Assembly (NCBI GenBank): GCA_963832835.1
Contig: CAWHVD010000001.1
Location: 1 to 64,000 of the forward strand
Direction: 5' to 3'
DNA length: 64,000 nt
DNA from: CAVPKN01 sp963832835
Lineage (GTDB): Bacteria; Chlamydiota; Chlamydiia; Chlamydiales; JAAKFR01
The notes under the pieces are model-generated. The model worked only from the letters and a program-made list of their open reading frames with translations, did not search any database and was not told where the DNA came from. Below are positions 50,661 through 59,684 of the stretch, piece after piece (the stretch's first letter is position 1; every line of letters begins with the position of its first letter). Both the position numbers and the translations under genes were made by a program.

Positions 50661-53600
50661 TTATAGCAAAGCTACTGTGCGATTTGTTTGTTCAAAAGCA
50701 AGAGAGATTAGCTTAGACACACCTTTTTCTTCCATTGAGACTCCAATTAAAAGATCTGCAATCGACATGGTTTTTTTATTATGGGTTACGATAATGAACT
50801 GAGTCTTGTCAATAAATTGTTTCAGAACGTTGGTAAATCGTTCGATGTTGCTATCATCCAAAGGCGCGTCCACCTCATCCAAAATGCAAAAGGGCGCAGG
50901 GCGGACCTCAAAGACTGAAAAGAGCAAGGCCAATGCCGTCAAACACTTTTCCCCACCCGAAAGAAGGGAGATCGAGCGCATCTGCTTCCCAGGTGGCTTG
51001 GCGACAATTTCGATGCCTGCCTCTAAAATGTCTGAGCTCTCTGTAAAAGTAAGATCTGCACTCCCGCCGGTGAATAAAATCGCAAAATTCTTCTGAAAGT
51101 TCTCTCGGATCTTCTGGAACGTTTGCTTAAATATCTTTCTGCTCTCTTGATCTAGGGTCGTGATAATTTCTTCTAGGTCTGTTTTCGATTCCTGCAAATC
51201 TTTTAATTGCTTATCAAGATAATCAAAACGCTCTTGTGTTTGCTGAAACTCTTCAATTGCCGTCATGTTGACAGGTCCAGTCGATTCCAGCGCAGAGCGC
51301 AAGTGTTGGATCTCTTGCATCGCTTCTTCTAAGGGGATTTTAAGGGGGGCGGCAAGCTCCCTCCAGCCCCCTTGTGCAAACCCATGCCTTTCAATGAGCT
51401 CGCCCTCAACATTCCTTCTCTCGGATGACTCCTGTGCAAGGGCAATCTCAACCTCGTGACACTTTTTGGCAATCGAACTCGCTCCTTTCCGTTTTGCCCC
51501 CAAAGTCTTATCAGAAACTTCAGCGCTGTTTTTAGCAACAGTTAAAACATTTTCACGTTCCAGCACTTCCCCTTGGAGCCTTTTAAGGGAGCGAGTAGAT
51601 TCTTCGAGCTCTGTTTCTTGGGTTTTAATTGTCAGAAGCAGGGATTCAACTGTTTTACGCATGTGCTCAATCTCTTGAGTCAACTTCTTCTCGTCAACTT
51701 CGCTCTTTTGCTGCTTCACCTCTAAAATCTGGATCTGTTGATGCAACTGCTGCCACTCAAGCTGCGATTTCTGAAAAAGGACATCCGCTGCTTGCACGAG
51801 CTGAGCATTTACTTTGAGCGTGTTTTGACAAGAGTCATGAAGCGCTTCTTGAGCCTGCAAGGATGATGCTAAAGAAGCAAGCTCCTGCTTAAAGTGCGCA
51901 CTCGCTGTTTTGAGATTAGAGATCTCTAGCTCTTCATCCTGCAGCTTTCCAAGATCTTCTTTTTCCTTACTGACGGAAACGATCTCTCTTTTAAGTTTTT
52001 CTAAGTCTGCCAAAGCCTGTTGGAGCTTGAAATTTTCCTGGATCAGATCCATTTCCTTTTTGCGGTGGATCTCGCTACTATCAGTGCGAGCTTCTTCACT
52101 CTTTTTCATCCGCTCAAGCAGGGTATCTTGCTGTTGGCGATGCTCACCCCATCGTACACGCAGCTCAAGAGCAGTTTCACCAAGTGTTTTCAACTCCGCT
52201 TGTCTTTGGAAGGGATTGCTTAATTTTTTCCCCGATCCCGGATGAAAAAAAACACCTAGCGCATCATAAAAATTCCCCTCCTCAGCCAGGGTATAGTTTT
52301 GTGTAAAATGATACGCAACAGGACTTTTTTCCATATGGGCAGCCAAAATGCCTGGTTTGGACACCTCACCGGTAGATGTAAAATGTGATTTAACCGCCAC
52401 TGAAAAATCGACGATTTTTTTCTTTTTAGCAAAATCTAAAAGTACCTGTAAATCCTCATCAGACGCAACTACAAGCGTTTCTGCATAAGGGCGCATGGCA
52501 GAAGCTAACAGCTCTTCATACCCTTTTTGCGGTATCAAATACTCGAATAACGGCTCCACTTTGCCAGCAAGTGGGCTTTTTTCATTTTTTGCCTCTTTGA
52601 GCAAAGCTTTGGCTGCAGGAGAAAATCCCTCCATATCCTCTTGCAACCGCTTCAATGTTTTTTGATGGCTTTCTGTTTCAGTAATTTGCCTTGCAAGCAC
52701 CTGCTCTTCTTGTTGGACGCCCGTAAGCTCTGTACGCATAGCAAATAGTTCATTTTCAACATGTACTAATTCCAGTTTACAGGCGTCAATTTGAGCAGAG
52801 AGAGCTTCGAGCTTACCTTTTTGCATAGAAATTTGCTGGTTCAGGGCACCACTTGCCCCCTCGTGCGTCTTTTCTAGGGCATTTAAAATTTGCAAACGGG
52901 CAAGACGTGCTTCGTAGCGGAACGTTTTTTCTTGTAGTTTCGAGTGGAGACGTCCCTCTTCTTGCATCAACATGAGGTGTTCTGCCTGAAGCTTTTTAAT
53001 GCCCTCTCGCACAATCGCCATCTCTTTATCGACAGCACTATAGGCCTCTTTTTTCAGATCATGTTCCGCTTTTTTCTGCTCTTTTTCGAGGGCCGCTGAG
53101 GTTAACATCGAGGCTTTGTGACCTCTCTCTGTGTGAAAATTTTGTCGCTCTTTAACAACATCCGCTAAATGTTGACCGACACTCTCTTCCCTTTTTTTGA
53201 TTTCGAATAAACGGTGTTTTTGCTGATTGATCTCCGCCTCTAACACACGTGTTTTTGTCTCACATAGATTGAGCTCTTTATGCACCTGCTTAGCATACAG
53301 CTCTTCTTCTAGGACATTGCCTCTTGCGCGATCAAGCTCGGCATCAAGCTGAGTGATTTCTAGCTCGTGTACGTCCATTTCTTTTTTCAAACCCGTGAGC
53401 TGACTCTCTAAGCCTACAGATTGCTGATTCAGGGTTTGCCAGCGCACTAAAAGGATTGCTTTTTCTAGCTCTTCGAGTCTCAGTTTATTTTCTTGAAAGC
53501 TTTTTGCTTGGCTTGCCTGTTTTTTAAGCTGGCGGGTCTGCTTTTCAATCTCAACATGCACATCATGAACACGGGCATAGTTTTCTGTGACAGTAACGAG

Positions 53601-54140
53601 TTTTCGCACCGTCTCTTTTTTTCTTTGCAAGAAGCGTGAAGTGCCTGCCGCATCATCGAAGATAACTCGCCTCTCTATTGGATTTAGATTGATGATCTGG
53701 TCTAGTTTTCCTTGCTCAAAAATGGAAAAAGCATTTTTACCTATCCCTGAGCCTAAAAATAGGCTCTGTATATCTTTTAAACGCGCCGGCTCTTTGTTGA
53801 TGAAATATTCCGATTCCCCGCTGCGATGCAAACGACGTGTGATGGTAATCTCGCTGTAGGGAAGAGGCAATGCGCCATTGATATCGGTCAGCCAAACAGA
53901 AACTTCTGCATAGTTCAATCCCTTCCTATTGTCAGTTCCTGCAAAGAGGACATCATGCATCTTATCGCCGCGCAGCGATTTTGCCGATTGCTCTCCCATC
54001 ACCCAGCGGAATGCATCCACGATATTAGACTTGCCGCAGCCGTTGGGCCCTACAATCCCTATGATCTCACAGTCGAAATTGAGAACAACACGATCTGCAA
54101 ATGATTTAAAACCGATAATTGTCAGCTTTTTAAGCTTCAT
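50661..54140 (-). CDS. smc: chromosome segregation/condensin protein SMC
   Basis: An 1159-residue SMC ATPase. N-terminal Walker A IVGPNGCGKSNIVDAFRWVM with GEQSAKSLRG, long coiled coils on each side of a hinge at about residues 500-640 (SPLAGKVEPLFEYLIPQKGY), and C-terminal signature LLSGGEKCLTALALLFSVF and Walker B FCILDEVDAPLDDSNIERF. It organises the chromosome with ScpA/B. It lies 13 bases after ribH on the same strand and ends 23 bases before ald, so transcription may run through from the rib genes. Confidence 0.97.
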   Translation of the reverse strand: MKLKKLTIIGFKSFADRVVLNFDCEIIGIVGPNGCGKSNIVDAFRWVMGEQSAKSLRGDKMHDVLFAGTDNRKGLNYAEVSVWLTDINGALPLPYSEITITRRLHRSGESEYFINKEPARLKDIQSLFLGSGIGKNAFSIFEQGKLDQIINLNPIERRVIFDDAAGTSRFLQRKKETVRKLVTVTENYARVHDVHVEIEKQTRQLKKQASQAKSFQENKLRLEELEKAILLVRWQTLNQQSVGLESQLTGLKKEMDVHELEITQLDAELDRARGNVLEEELYAKQVHKELNLCETKTRVLEAEINQQKHRLFEIKKREESVGQHLADVVKERQNFHTERGHKASMLTSAALEKEQKKAEHDLKKEAYSAVDKEMAIVREGIKKLQAEHLMLMQEEGRLHSKLQEKTFRYEARLARLQILNALEKTHEGASGALNQQISMQKGKLEALSAQIDACKLELVHVENELFAMRTELTGVQQEEQVLARQITETESHQKTLKRLQEDMEGFSPAAKALLKEAKNEKSPLAGKVEPLFEYLIPQKGYEELLASAMRPYAETLVVASDEDLQVLLDFAKKKKIVDFSVAVKSHFTSTGEVSKPGILAAHMEKSPVAYHFTQNYTLAEEGNFYDALGVFFHPGSGKKLSNPFQRQAELKTLGETALELRVRWGEHRQQQDTLLERMKKSEEARTDSSEIHRKKEMDLIQENFKLQQALADLEKLKREIVSVSKEKEDLGKLQDEELEISNLKTASAHFKQELASLASSLQAQEALHDSCQNTLKVNAQLVQAADVLFQKSQLEWQQLHQQIQILEVKQQKSEVDEKKLTQEIEHMRKTVESLLLTIKTQETELEESTRSLKRLQGEVLERENVLTVAKNSAEVSDKTLGAKRKGASSIAKKCHEVEIALAQESSERRNVEGELIERHGFAQGGWRELAAPLKIPLEEAMQEIQHLRSALESTGPVNMTAIEEFQQTQERFDYLDKQLKDLQESKTDLEEIITTLDQESRKIFKQTFQKIRENFQKNFAILFTGGSADLTFTESSDILEAGIEIVAKPPGKQMRSISLLSGGEKCLTALALLFSVFEVRPAPFCILDEVDAPLDDSNIERFTNVLKQFIDKTQFIIVTHNKKTMSIADLLIGVSMEEKGVSKLISLAFEQTNRTVALL

Positions 54141-54153
54141 CTATGCCGGAGAT

Positions 54154-54621
54154 TTATAGAGCCAGAGATTTATAAAGATTAACCATTTCGATGGCCCCTA
54201 ATGCATAACTAAAGCCGATATTGACTCCTTTCGTGCCCGCTCGCACTTCTGCCTGCTCTTTGGTTTCGGTCGTCAACACCGAAAAAATCACGGGTATGCC
54301 ATGGGCCATTCCTGTCTGCATAATGCCGGAGGCCGTTTGACCTGCCACAAAATCGAAATGGGCCGTCTCACCGCGGATCACAGCGCCCACACAAATAATC
54401 CCATCATATTTTTTGGAAGCTGCCATCTTATGAGCTACTGCTGGAATCTCAAAAGCGCCGGGAACCCATGCCACAGCAATATCATCATCAGCAACACCAT
54501 GTCGCTTCAAACAATCTACTACTCCTTCAAGCAGCAACTGCGTGATCGTTTGGTTAAAACGGGAAACGACGACGCCATACTTGTGGCCTGCTGCTCCAAA
54601 ATGCCCTTCAAAGTTTCTCAT
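54154..54621 (-). CDS. ribH: 6,7-dimethyl-8-ribityllumazine synthase
   Basis: A 155-residue lumazine synthase, the penultimate step of riboflavin synthesis. VVVSRFNQTITQLLLEG, AWVPGAFEIPAVAHKMA, CVGAVIRGETAHFDFVAG and IFSVLTTETKEQAEVRAG carry the substrate-binding residues, including the catalytic His in TAHFD. The start overlaps the ribBA stop as ATGA. Chlamydia keep the same order ribD-ribBA-ribH. Confidence 0.96.
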   Translation of the reverse strand: MRNFEGHFGAAGHKYGVVVSRFNQTITQLLLEGVVDCLKRHGVADDDIAVAWVPGAFEIPAVAHKMAASKKYDGIICVGAVIRGETAHFDFVAGQTASGIMQTGMAHGIPVIFSVLTTETKEQAEVRAGTKGVNIGFSYALGAIEMVNLYKSLAL

Positions 54622-55826
54622 AACGTAAATTGGTGTCCTAGTTTTTGTTGTTTTGTCTTGAGATAATTCAGGTTTTCTTTTGTTGCTAGTGGAGGCAAAG
54701 GAACACGCTCAATAATCTTCAAACCATATCCTGCCAAGCCGCCATATTTGGCAGGATTATTCGTCAAAAGACGAATGGTGGAAAGGCCCAGATCGGCTAA
54801 GATTTGCGCTCCGATGCCATATTCGCGGGAATCAACAGGTAGACCAAGCTGCAGGTTCGCTTCAACCGTATCCAACCCATCATCTTGAAGATTGTAGGCG
54901 CTCAGCTTATGCCCTAGACCAATCCCCCTTCCTTCCTGCCCCCGTAAATAGACAATAACACCTGAACCGGCAAGCTCAATTGCCTCCATTGCACTCTGGA
55001 GCTGATTGCCACAGTCACATCGAGCAGAGCCAAAAATATCTCCTGTCAAACACTCGGAGTGAACGCGTACTAGAATGTTTTTTTCTCCCGCTACTTCTCC
55101 TTTGACCAGCGCCAAATGTTCGACCCCATCAATTGTCGATTCATAGGCATGGGCAACAAACTCTCCAAACGGAGTGGGTAAACGGGCTTTAGAGATGCAT
55201 TTGACCAATTTCTCTTTTTTACGCCGAAAGCGGATCAAATCGGCAATCGAAATGATAGGAATTTCGTGTTTTTTTGAAAAATCAATCAATTCAGGAAGGC
55301 GAGCCATGGAATAATCAGGATTCACAATCTCGCATAATACACCCACAGGCTCTAGACCTGCCAGCGCCAAAAGATCGATCGTCGCTTCAGTGTGACCTGC
55401 CCTTTTCAGAACACCCCCTGACCTAGCCATTAGGGGGAAAATGTGACCGGGACGGCGAAAATTCTCTGCCAAGCTACCCGGATGTGCCAATTTCAAAAGG
55501 GTAGTTGTTCGATCCGCTGCCGAAATGCCGGTTGTCGTATCGTCTCTAGCATCGACAGAGACCGAAAAAGCTGTTCTTTGATTCTCTGTATTTTGACTGA
55601 CCATCTGAGGGAGATGAAGGGCCTCGAGCCTATCGGCTTCCATGGGCGCACAAACGACCCCACTGCTATGTCGCAGAAGAAAGGCCATCTTCTCCACGGT
55701 CATTTTTTCAGCCGCGATGATGAGATCGCCCTCGTTTTCCCTGTCGGGATCGTCAACGACGATCACAAAATCGCCTGCCGCTAGTGCTACAATTGCCGCT
55801 TCTATCTCTGAAAGTGGATTTTCCAT
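54618..55826 (-). CDS. ribBA: bifunctional DHBP synthase / GTP cyclohydrolase II
   Basis: A 402-residue fusion. The N-terminal half (RibB) has VVDDPDRENEGDLIIAAE, LRHSSGVVCAPM, GHIFPLMARSGGVLKRAGHT. The C-terminal half (RibA) has LVRVHSECLTGDIFGSARCD with the zinc cysteines (C...CDC), GQEGRGIGLGHKLSAY and TNNPAKYGGLAGYGL. It makes the two riboflavin precursors from ribulose-5-phosphate and GTP. A 166-base palindrome separates it from ribD upstream; I looked for an FMN riboswitch there and saw none. Confidence 0.97.
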   Translation of the reverse strand: MENPLSEIEAAIVALAAGDFVIVVDDPDRENEGDLIIAAEKMTVEKMAFLLRHSSGVVCAPMEADRLEALHLPQMVSQNTENQRTAFSVSVDARDDTTTGISAADRTTTLLKLAHPGSLAENFRRPGHIFPLMARSGGVLKRAGHTEATIDLLALAGLEPVGVLCEIVNPDYSMARLPELIDFSKKHEIPIISIADLIRFRRKKEKLVKCISKARLPTPFGEFVAHAYESTIDGVEHLALVKGEVAGEKNILVRVHSECLTGDIFGSARCDCGNQLQSAMEAIELAGSGVIVYLRGQEGRGIGLGHKLSAYNLQDDGLDTVEANLQLGLPVDSREYGIGAQILADLGLSTIRLLTNNPAKYGGLAGYGLKIIERVPLPPLATKENLNYLKTKQQKLGHQFTL

Positions 55827-55829
55827 AGA

Positions 55830-55995
55830 GACCTGAGTTTTGGATTAATCCTGCTCATAATCAGATGATTTTTATGAGCTTAGCTTAAGATTTTTTGCGA
55901 AGGCCATAGCCAAAGGCGCTATTGCCGAGCAAAAAAGCATAAGATACGCCAGAAAAATGCCTGAGTATGAGCAAGATTAACCCAAAACTCAGGTC
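55830..55995. repeat. 166-bp palindromic element between ribD and ribBA
   Basis: The outer arms GACCTGAGTTTTGGATTAAT (55830 onward) and the complement of 55966-55995 match at about 27 of 30 bases. The interior also pairs, with interruptions (TTTTTTGC against GCAAAAAA, GGCCATAGCC against GGCGCTATTGCC), so almost the whole element folds into one long hairpin. It lies 4 bases upstream of the ribBA start. The rest of the 55827-56139 gap is AT-rich with nothing else recognised. It resembles a MITE or palindromic-element family different from the 163-bp one; a terminator or attenuator is an alternative. Confidence 0.75.
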
Positions 55996-56139
55996 AGAGC
56001 CATCATACGCGAATCAGCCGAATTTCTCAACAGGGGACTAATACCAAATATCACGAATTCTTTACTGAAATACTCGTGTGCATGCTTAAATATTTAATTT
56101 TTTTTGCAAATCAGTCTCAGTCATGTTCTGCTGCACTCC

Positions 56140-57234
56140 CTAATCCTGAAGACCATTCGGAGAAAAATCGAGACGCACATCGTTGTCGAAGCGGCGCACA
56201 TCTTGGAGCATCCATCGGGGAGCTTGGTCAATACCTTGGATATCCAGCCCCGAAAGAAGGGGCTTACCTTCATCACCGAGCAGGCAATTGCCCATGTAAA
56301 TCACCACTTGATCCACCAAGTGGGCTTTTAAAAAAGCACTATGCAGGCCACTGCCGCCTTCAACTAGGGCTTGCATGACTCCTTGATTGCCTAATTCCTC
56401 AAGTATATCCTTGAGATTCCAGGTTGTATTTTTTTGAAAGACTTGGGCTCCACAGGCTTCCCATTTCTGCTTGTGTTGGGAAGAAGAGGTGAACACCCAG
56501 GTAGGGGCTATAGAAAGATCGGCAAGAGGACCATCTGGAGGGACAATCCCTTTGGAGTCGATTAACACACGTATCGGTTGTTGAGCCACTCGCGTACCGC
56601 GCACATCGAGCCGAGGACGGTCCTGAAGGGCTGTTTGGGAGCCTATGATGATCGCTTGGGACTGCGCACGCAAAAGATGAACATCCGCGCGAGCCTCTTC
56701 TCCTGTAATCCAGCGCGAGCTTCCATCGGCGGCGGCTGTCTTTCCATCAATGCTCATGGCTGATTTGATAACGCAGTATGCTCTTTGCGTACTTCTCTGA
56801 TGCAAATAGGGCCTTAGAGAACGTGCTGCATCCTCTTTCCCCACCCCCACCAGCACCTCGATTCCTGAAGCTCGCAAAACCTCCACTCCTTTTCCGGAAA
56901 CACGGGGATCGGGATCAAGCAAAGCGACCACTACCCGCCGAACTCCTGCTGCAATCAGCGCTTCTACGCATGGGGGGGTTCTTCCCTGATGGGCGCAAGG
57001 TTCTAAACTCACAAAAACAGTAGCTCCTCTTGCAAGGACTCCCGCTTTTTCCAAAGCGATCACTTCGGCATGAGGTTTGCCGGCTGATTCATGGTAGCCC
57101 TCACCGAGCATTTGCCCATCTTTGACGATCACACATCCCACCCAAGGATTGGGTGGCGCAGAGAGACGCCCTTTCTCGGCAAGTTGGATCGCCCACCGCA
57201 TAAAAAACAGTTGTTGCTCTTGGCTTTCTTGCAT
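56140..57234 (-). CDS. ribD: bifunctional riboflavin deaminase/reductase RibD
   Basis: A 364-residue fusion (369 if a TTG at 57249 is used). The deaminase half has zinc ligands in KPHAEVIAL and LEPCAHQGRTPPCVEALI. The reductase half has VIKSAMSIDGKTAA, SRWITGEEARADVHLLRAQS and LVEGGSGLHSAFL. It performs the second and third riboflavin steps. I prefer the ATG at 57234 (MQESQEQQLF) since it leaves a 29-base gap to the divergent serS. Ends at 56140, followed by the palindromic element. Confidence 0.95.
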   Translation of the reverse strand: MQESQEQQLFFMRWAIQLAEKGRLSAPPNPWVGCVIVKDGQMLGEGYHESAGKPHAEVIALEKAGVLARGATVFVSLEPCAHQGRTPPCVEALIAAGVRRVVVALLDPDPRVSGKGVEVLRASGIEVLVGVGKEDAARSLRPYLHQRSTQRAYCVIKSAMSIDGKTAAADGSSRWITGEEARADVHLLRAQSQAIIIGSQTALQDRPRLDVRGTRVAQQPIRVLIDSKGIVPPDGPLADLSIAPTWVFTSSSQHKQKWEACGAQVFQKNTTWNLKDILEELGNQGVMQALVEGGSGLHSAFLKAHLVDQVVIYMGNCLLGDEGKPLLSGLDIQGIDQAPRWMLQDVRRFDNDVRLDFSPNGLQD

Positions 57235-57263
57235 ATAATCCAAACTCAAAGAAAAAGGATAAT

Positions 57264-58541
57264 ATGCTCGATATCAAATTAATTCGCAAAGACCGGGAAA
57301 ATCTCGAGGCTAAACTTCGCACCAAAGAGCCTAACGTAGATCTCTCGATTGCTTTAGAGCTCGACGAAAAAGTGCGTCATATCAAAACCGAGGTTGAAAA
57401 GCTGAAGTCCGAAAGAAACGATCTTTCCAAGCAAGTCGGCGACCTGAAAAGAGCGGGCCAACCTGCAGAAGAACTGATGGGGCAAGTACGGGCCATTGGC
57501 GATACAATCAGCGCCCTCGATCATGAGCTTACTCACATAGAAGCAGCCTTCGTCGATGCCCTTTCTCATATCCCCAACCTCCCCATGGAAGACGTCAAAG
57601 TCTCACAAGATGTAGCAGATAATGTCATTCTCAAGACAGTCGGCGAAAAACCCACCTTCTCTTTTCCTTTTAAAAATCATCTTGAGCTTAATGAAAAGCA
57701 CCATTTTTTTGAGTTCCATCGTACGGCTAAAACCTCCGGGACCGGCTGGCCTGCATACCGAGGCATGGGAGCTCGTTTAGAGTGGGCTCTTCTGAACTAC
57801 ATGATCGACATCCAGCAACTCAATGGCTTTGAATTCTGGCTTCCTCCCATCCTCGTACGTCCTCCGATGATGTTTGGATCGGGGCAAATACCCAAATTTC
57901 AAGGTCAATTTTATGAAATTCCTGATGGAGATAATACTCTCTATCTCATTCCGACCTCTGAAGTAATTCTCAATGGACTGCACTATGATGAAATTCTAGA
58001 AGAAGAACAACTCCCCATTAAATACGCCGCATACACACCTTGCTTCCGCAAAGAAGCGGGCGCCGCAGGAGCACAGGAGAGGGGGCTGATTCGGGTGCAT
58101 CAGTTCAACAAAGTCGAGATGTTTTGCTTTACACGCCCCGACCAAAGTGTACAGGTTTTTGAAGAGATGCTCCATGTGGCCGAAGAGATCCTGCAGGGTC
58201 TCGGCCTTCACTATCGCCTTGCCAAACTGGTTACAGGTGATATGTCCTTTACAGCAGCCAAAACAGTGGATATCGAAGTATGGCTGCCGGGACAAAACCG
58301 CTACTATGAAGTCTCTTCTATTTCTAATTGCACCGACTACCAATCACGTCGCTCTCAAACGCGCTTTAGATCTAAAGGGGGCAAACCCGAGCTTGTACAC
58401 ACACTCAACGGTTCAGGGCTTGCCACCTCACGCCTCATGGTCGCCTTGCTAGAGAACAATCAAAATGCTGATGGTTCTATCAACCTTCCGGCTGTGCTTG
58501 CTGAGAGACTCGGTACTCATCTCTTGAAACCTTCCCATTGA
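57264..58541 (+). CDS. serS: seryl-tRNA synthetase
   Basis: A 425-residue class II synthetase. N-terminal coiled-coil arm (MLDIKLIRKDRENLEAKLRT), motif 2 FRKEAGAAGAQERGLIRVHQ followed by FNKVEMF, and motif 3 GSGLATSRLMVALLENNQ. Length is normal. AAAGGAT precedes the ATG at a good distance. It diverges from ribD, an arrangement I also recall in Chlamydia. A long palindrome begins 13 bases after its stop. Confidence 0.97.
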   Translation: MLDIKLIRKDRENLEAKLRTKEPNVDLSIALELDEKVRHIKTEVEKLKSERNDLSKQVGDLKRAGQPAEELMGQVRAIGDTISALDHELTHIEAAFVDALSHIPNLPMEDVKVSQDVADNVILKTVGEKPTFSFPFKNHLELNEKHHFFEFHRTAKTSGTGWPAYRGMGARLEWALLNYMIDIQQLNGFEFWLPPILVRPPMMFGSGQIPKFQGQFYEIPDGDNTLYLIPTSEVILNGLHYDEILEEEQLPIKYAAYTPCFRKEAGAAGAQERGLIRVHQFNKVEMFCFTRPDQSVQVFEEMLHVAEEILQGLGLHYRLAKLVTGDMSFTAAKTVDIEVWLPGQNRYYEVSSISNCTDYQSRRSQTRFRSKGGKPELVHTLNGSGLATSRLMVALLENNQNADGSINLPAVLAERLGTHLLKPSH

Positions 58542-58553
58542 GCGCTATCCTTA

Positions 58554-58720
58554 AACCTAAAAAAGGCAGTTGGAGACGGCAAATTGACACAATCTTTTGA
58601 TCCAGAATCGCTTCCATTAGGGGGCCCCTTCACCATTTGGGAATGTGCGCCCCCTATTAAAAGTGATTCTAAATCAAAATCTTGCATCACTTTACCATCT
58701 CGAACTGCCTTTTTTAGGTT
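58554..58720. repeat. 167-bp palindrome between serS and msrAB
   Basis: AACCTAAAAAAGGCAGTT at 58554-58571 is repeated exactly in inverse orientation at 58703-58720, and pairing continues inward at about 80% for roughly 70 bases per arm (both arms contain TTTTGAT, AGAATC and TAGGGGGC). Read in the same direction, each arm encodes NLKKAVxDGKxxQxFDxESL. It lies between two convergent genes and overlaps the msrAB stop by two bases, so it may act as a bidirectional terminator, or it may be an inserted palindromic element. Confidence 0.85.
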
Positions 58721-59672
58721 AAAAGGAGCGCAATAGCGGCAAATAATCACCGTAGCCCTCTGAGGCCATTTTGTCTTTAGGGATAAAGCGCAGGGCGGCA
58801 GAGTTGATGCAGTAGCGCAAGCCAGTGGGGGCAGGGCCATCGGGGAAGACGTGCCCTAGGTGGGAATCACTGTTTTTGGACCTCACTTCGGTGCGCAGCA
58901 CACCGAGTTTGTAGTCGTCGATCTCTTCGATGGACTGAGGTTCGATGGGACGCATAAAGCTGGGCCAACCACACCCGGAATCAAATTTGTCACTAGATAC
59001 AAAGAGGGGTACTCCCGAAACCACATCGACGTAGATCCCCTCTTCTTTTTGATCCCAGTAAGCATTTTCAAAAGGAGGCTCGGTTGCCTCTTGCTGTGTT
59101 ACACGGTATTGAACTGGGGTCAGATAGTCTTGAAGTTCTAGGTCTGAGTAATGAGGCTGATTATCTTTCCAGAGTTGATGTAAAGGTGCCAGGTGAGAGC
59201 TGGCATAAGACTGGTAATGGGCAGGTCGTTTAGTACAGTAGGCCTGGTGGTATTCTTCTGCAGGAAAAAAGGGCTTAAGGGGCAGGATCTGCGTTGCAAT
59301 GGGCCTCTCAAATAGAGTTTGCATCGAAGCTTTGGATCTTTCAGCTAATTGTTTTTGGCGCGCATCAGCATAAAAAATAGCTGTATGGTATTGAGAGCCG
59401 CGGTCAGCAAATTGGCCACCTACATCGAGGGGGTCTATGCTACGCCAAAAAATAGCGAGCACTTGAAGAAAAGTGATTTTTTCGGGATCAAAAACGACCT
59501 GTATGGCCTCGAAATGACCTGTGGTACCCGTACACACTTGTTCATAGGTCGGGTGCTCAGGAAGGCCTCCAGTATAACCAACCTGGGTAGAAATAATTCC
59601 CTCTACCCCCAGAAAAGCACTTTCACTGCACCAAAAGCACCCTCCAGCCAGCGTCACCTTTTCTGTGAACAT
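58719..59672 (-). CDS. msrAB: fused methionine sulfoxide reductase MsrA-MsrB
   Basis: A 317-residue fusion repairing both methionine-S- and -R-sulfoxides. MsrA at residues ~5-155 with the catalytic GGCFWCSESAF and GYTGGLPEHPTYEQVCTG. MsrB from ~175: GIYVDVVSGVPLFVSSDKFD, SGCGWPSFMRPI, DSHLGHVFPDGPAPTGLRYC with the catalytic cysteine in RYCINSAALRF. Only partial zinc cysteines are visible, as in some MsrBs. No signal peptide, so cytoplasmic. It starts 12 bases after typA and converges on serS. Confidence 0.96.
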   Translation of the reverse strand: MFTEKVTLAGGCFWCSESAFLGVEGIISTQVGYTGGLPEHPTYEQVCTGTTGHFEAIQVVFDPEKITFLQVLAIFWRSIDPLDVGGQFADRGSQYHTAIFYADARQKQLAERSKASMQTLFERPIATQILPLKPFFPAEEYHQAYCTKRPAHYQSYASSHLAPLHQLWKDNQPHYSDLELQDYLTPVQYRVTQQEATEPPFENAYWDQKEEGIYVDVVSGVPLFVSSDKFDSGCGWPSFMRPIEPQSIEEIDDYKLGVLRTEVRSKNSDSHLGHVFPDGPAPTGLRYCINSAALRFIPKDKMASEGYGDYLPLLRSF

Positions 59673-59684
59673 GTATCCTCTAGC

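Noticed and set aside
55827..56139. FMN riboswitch before ribBA
   Set aside because: The conserved FMN-aptamer segments are not visible on the minus strand; the region is dominated by a palindrome.
58517..58840. Minus-strand 107-codon frame
   Set aside because: It overlaps the 3' ends of serS and msrAB in other frames and is open because of the palindrome at 58554-58720.
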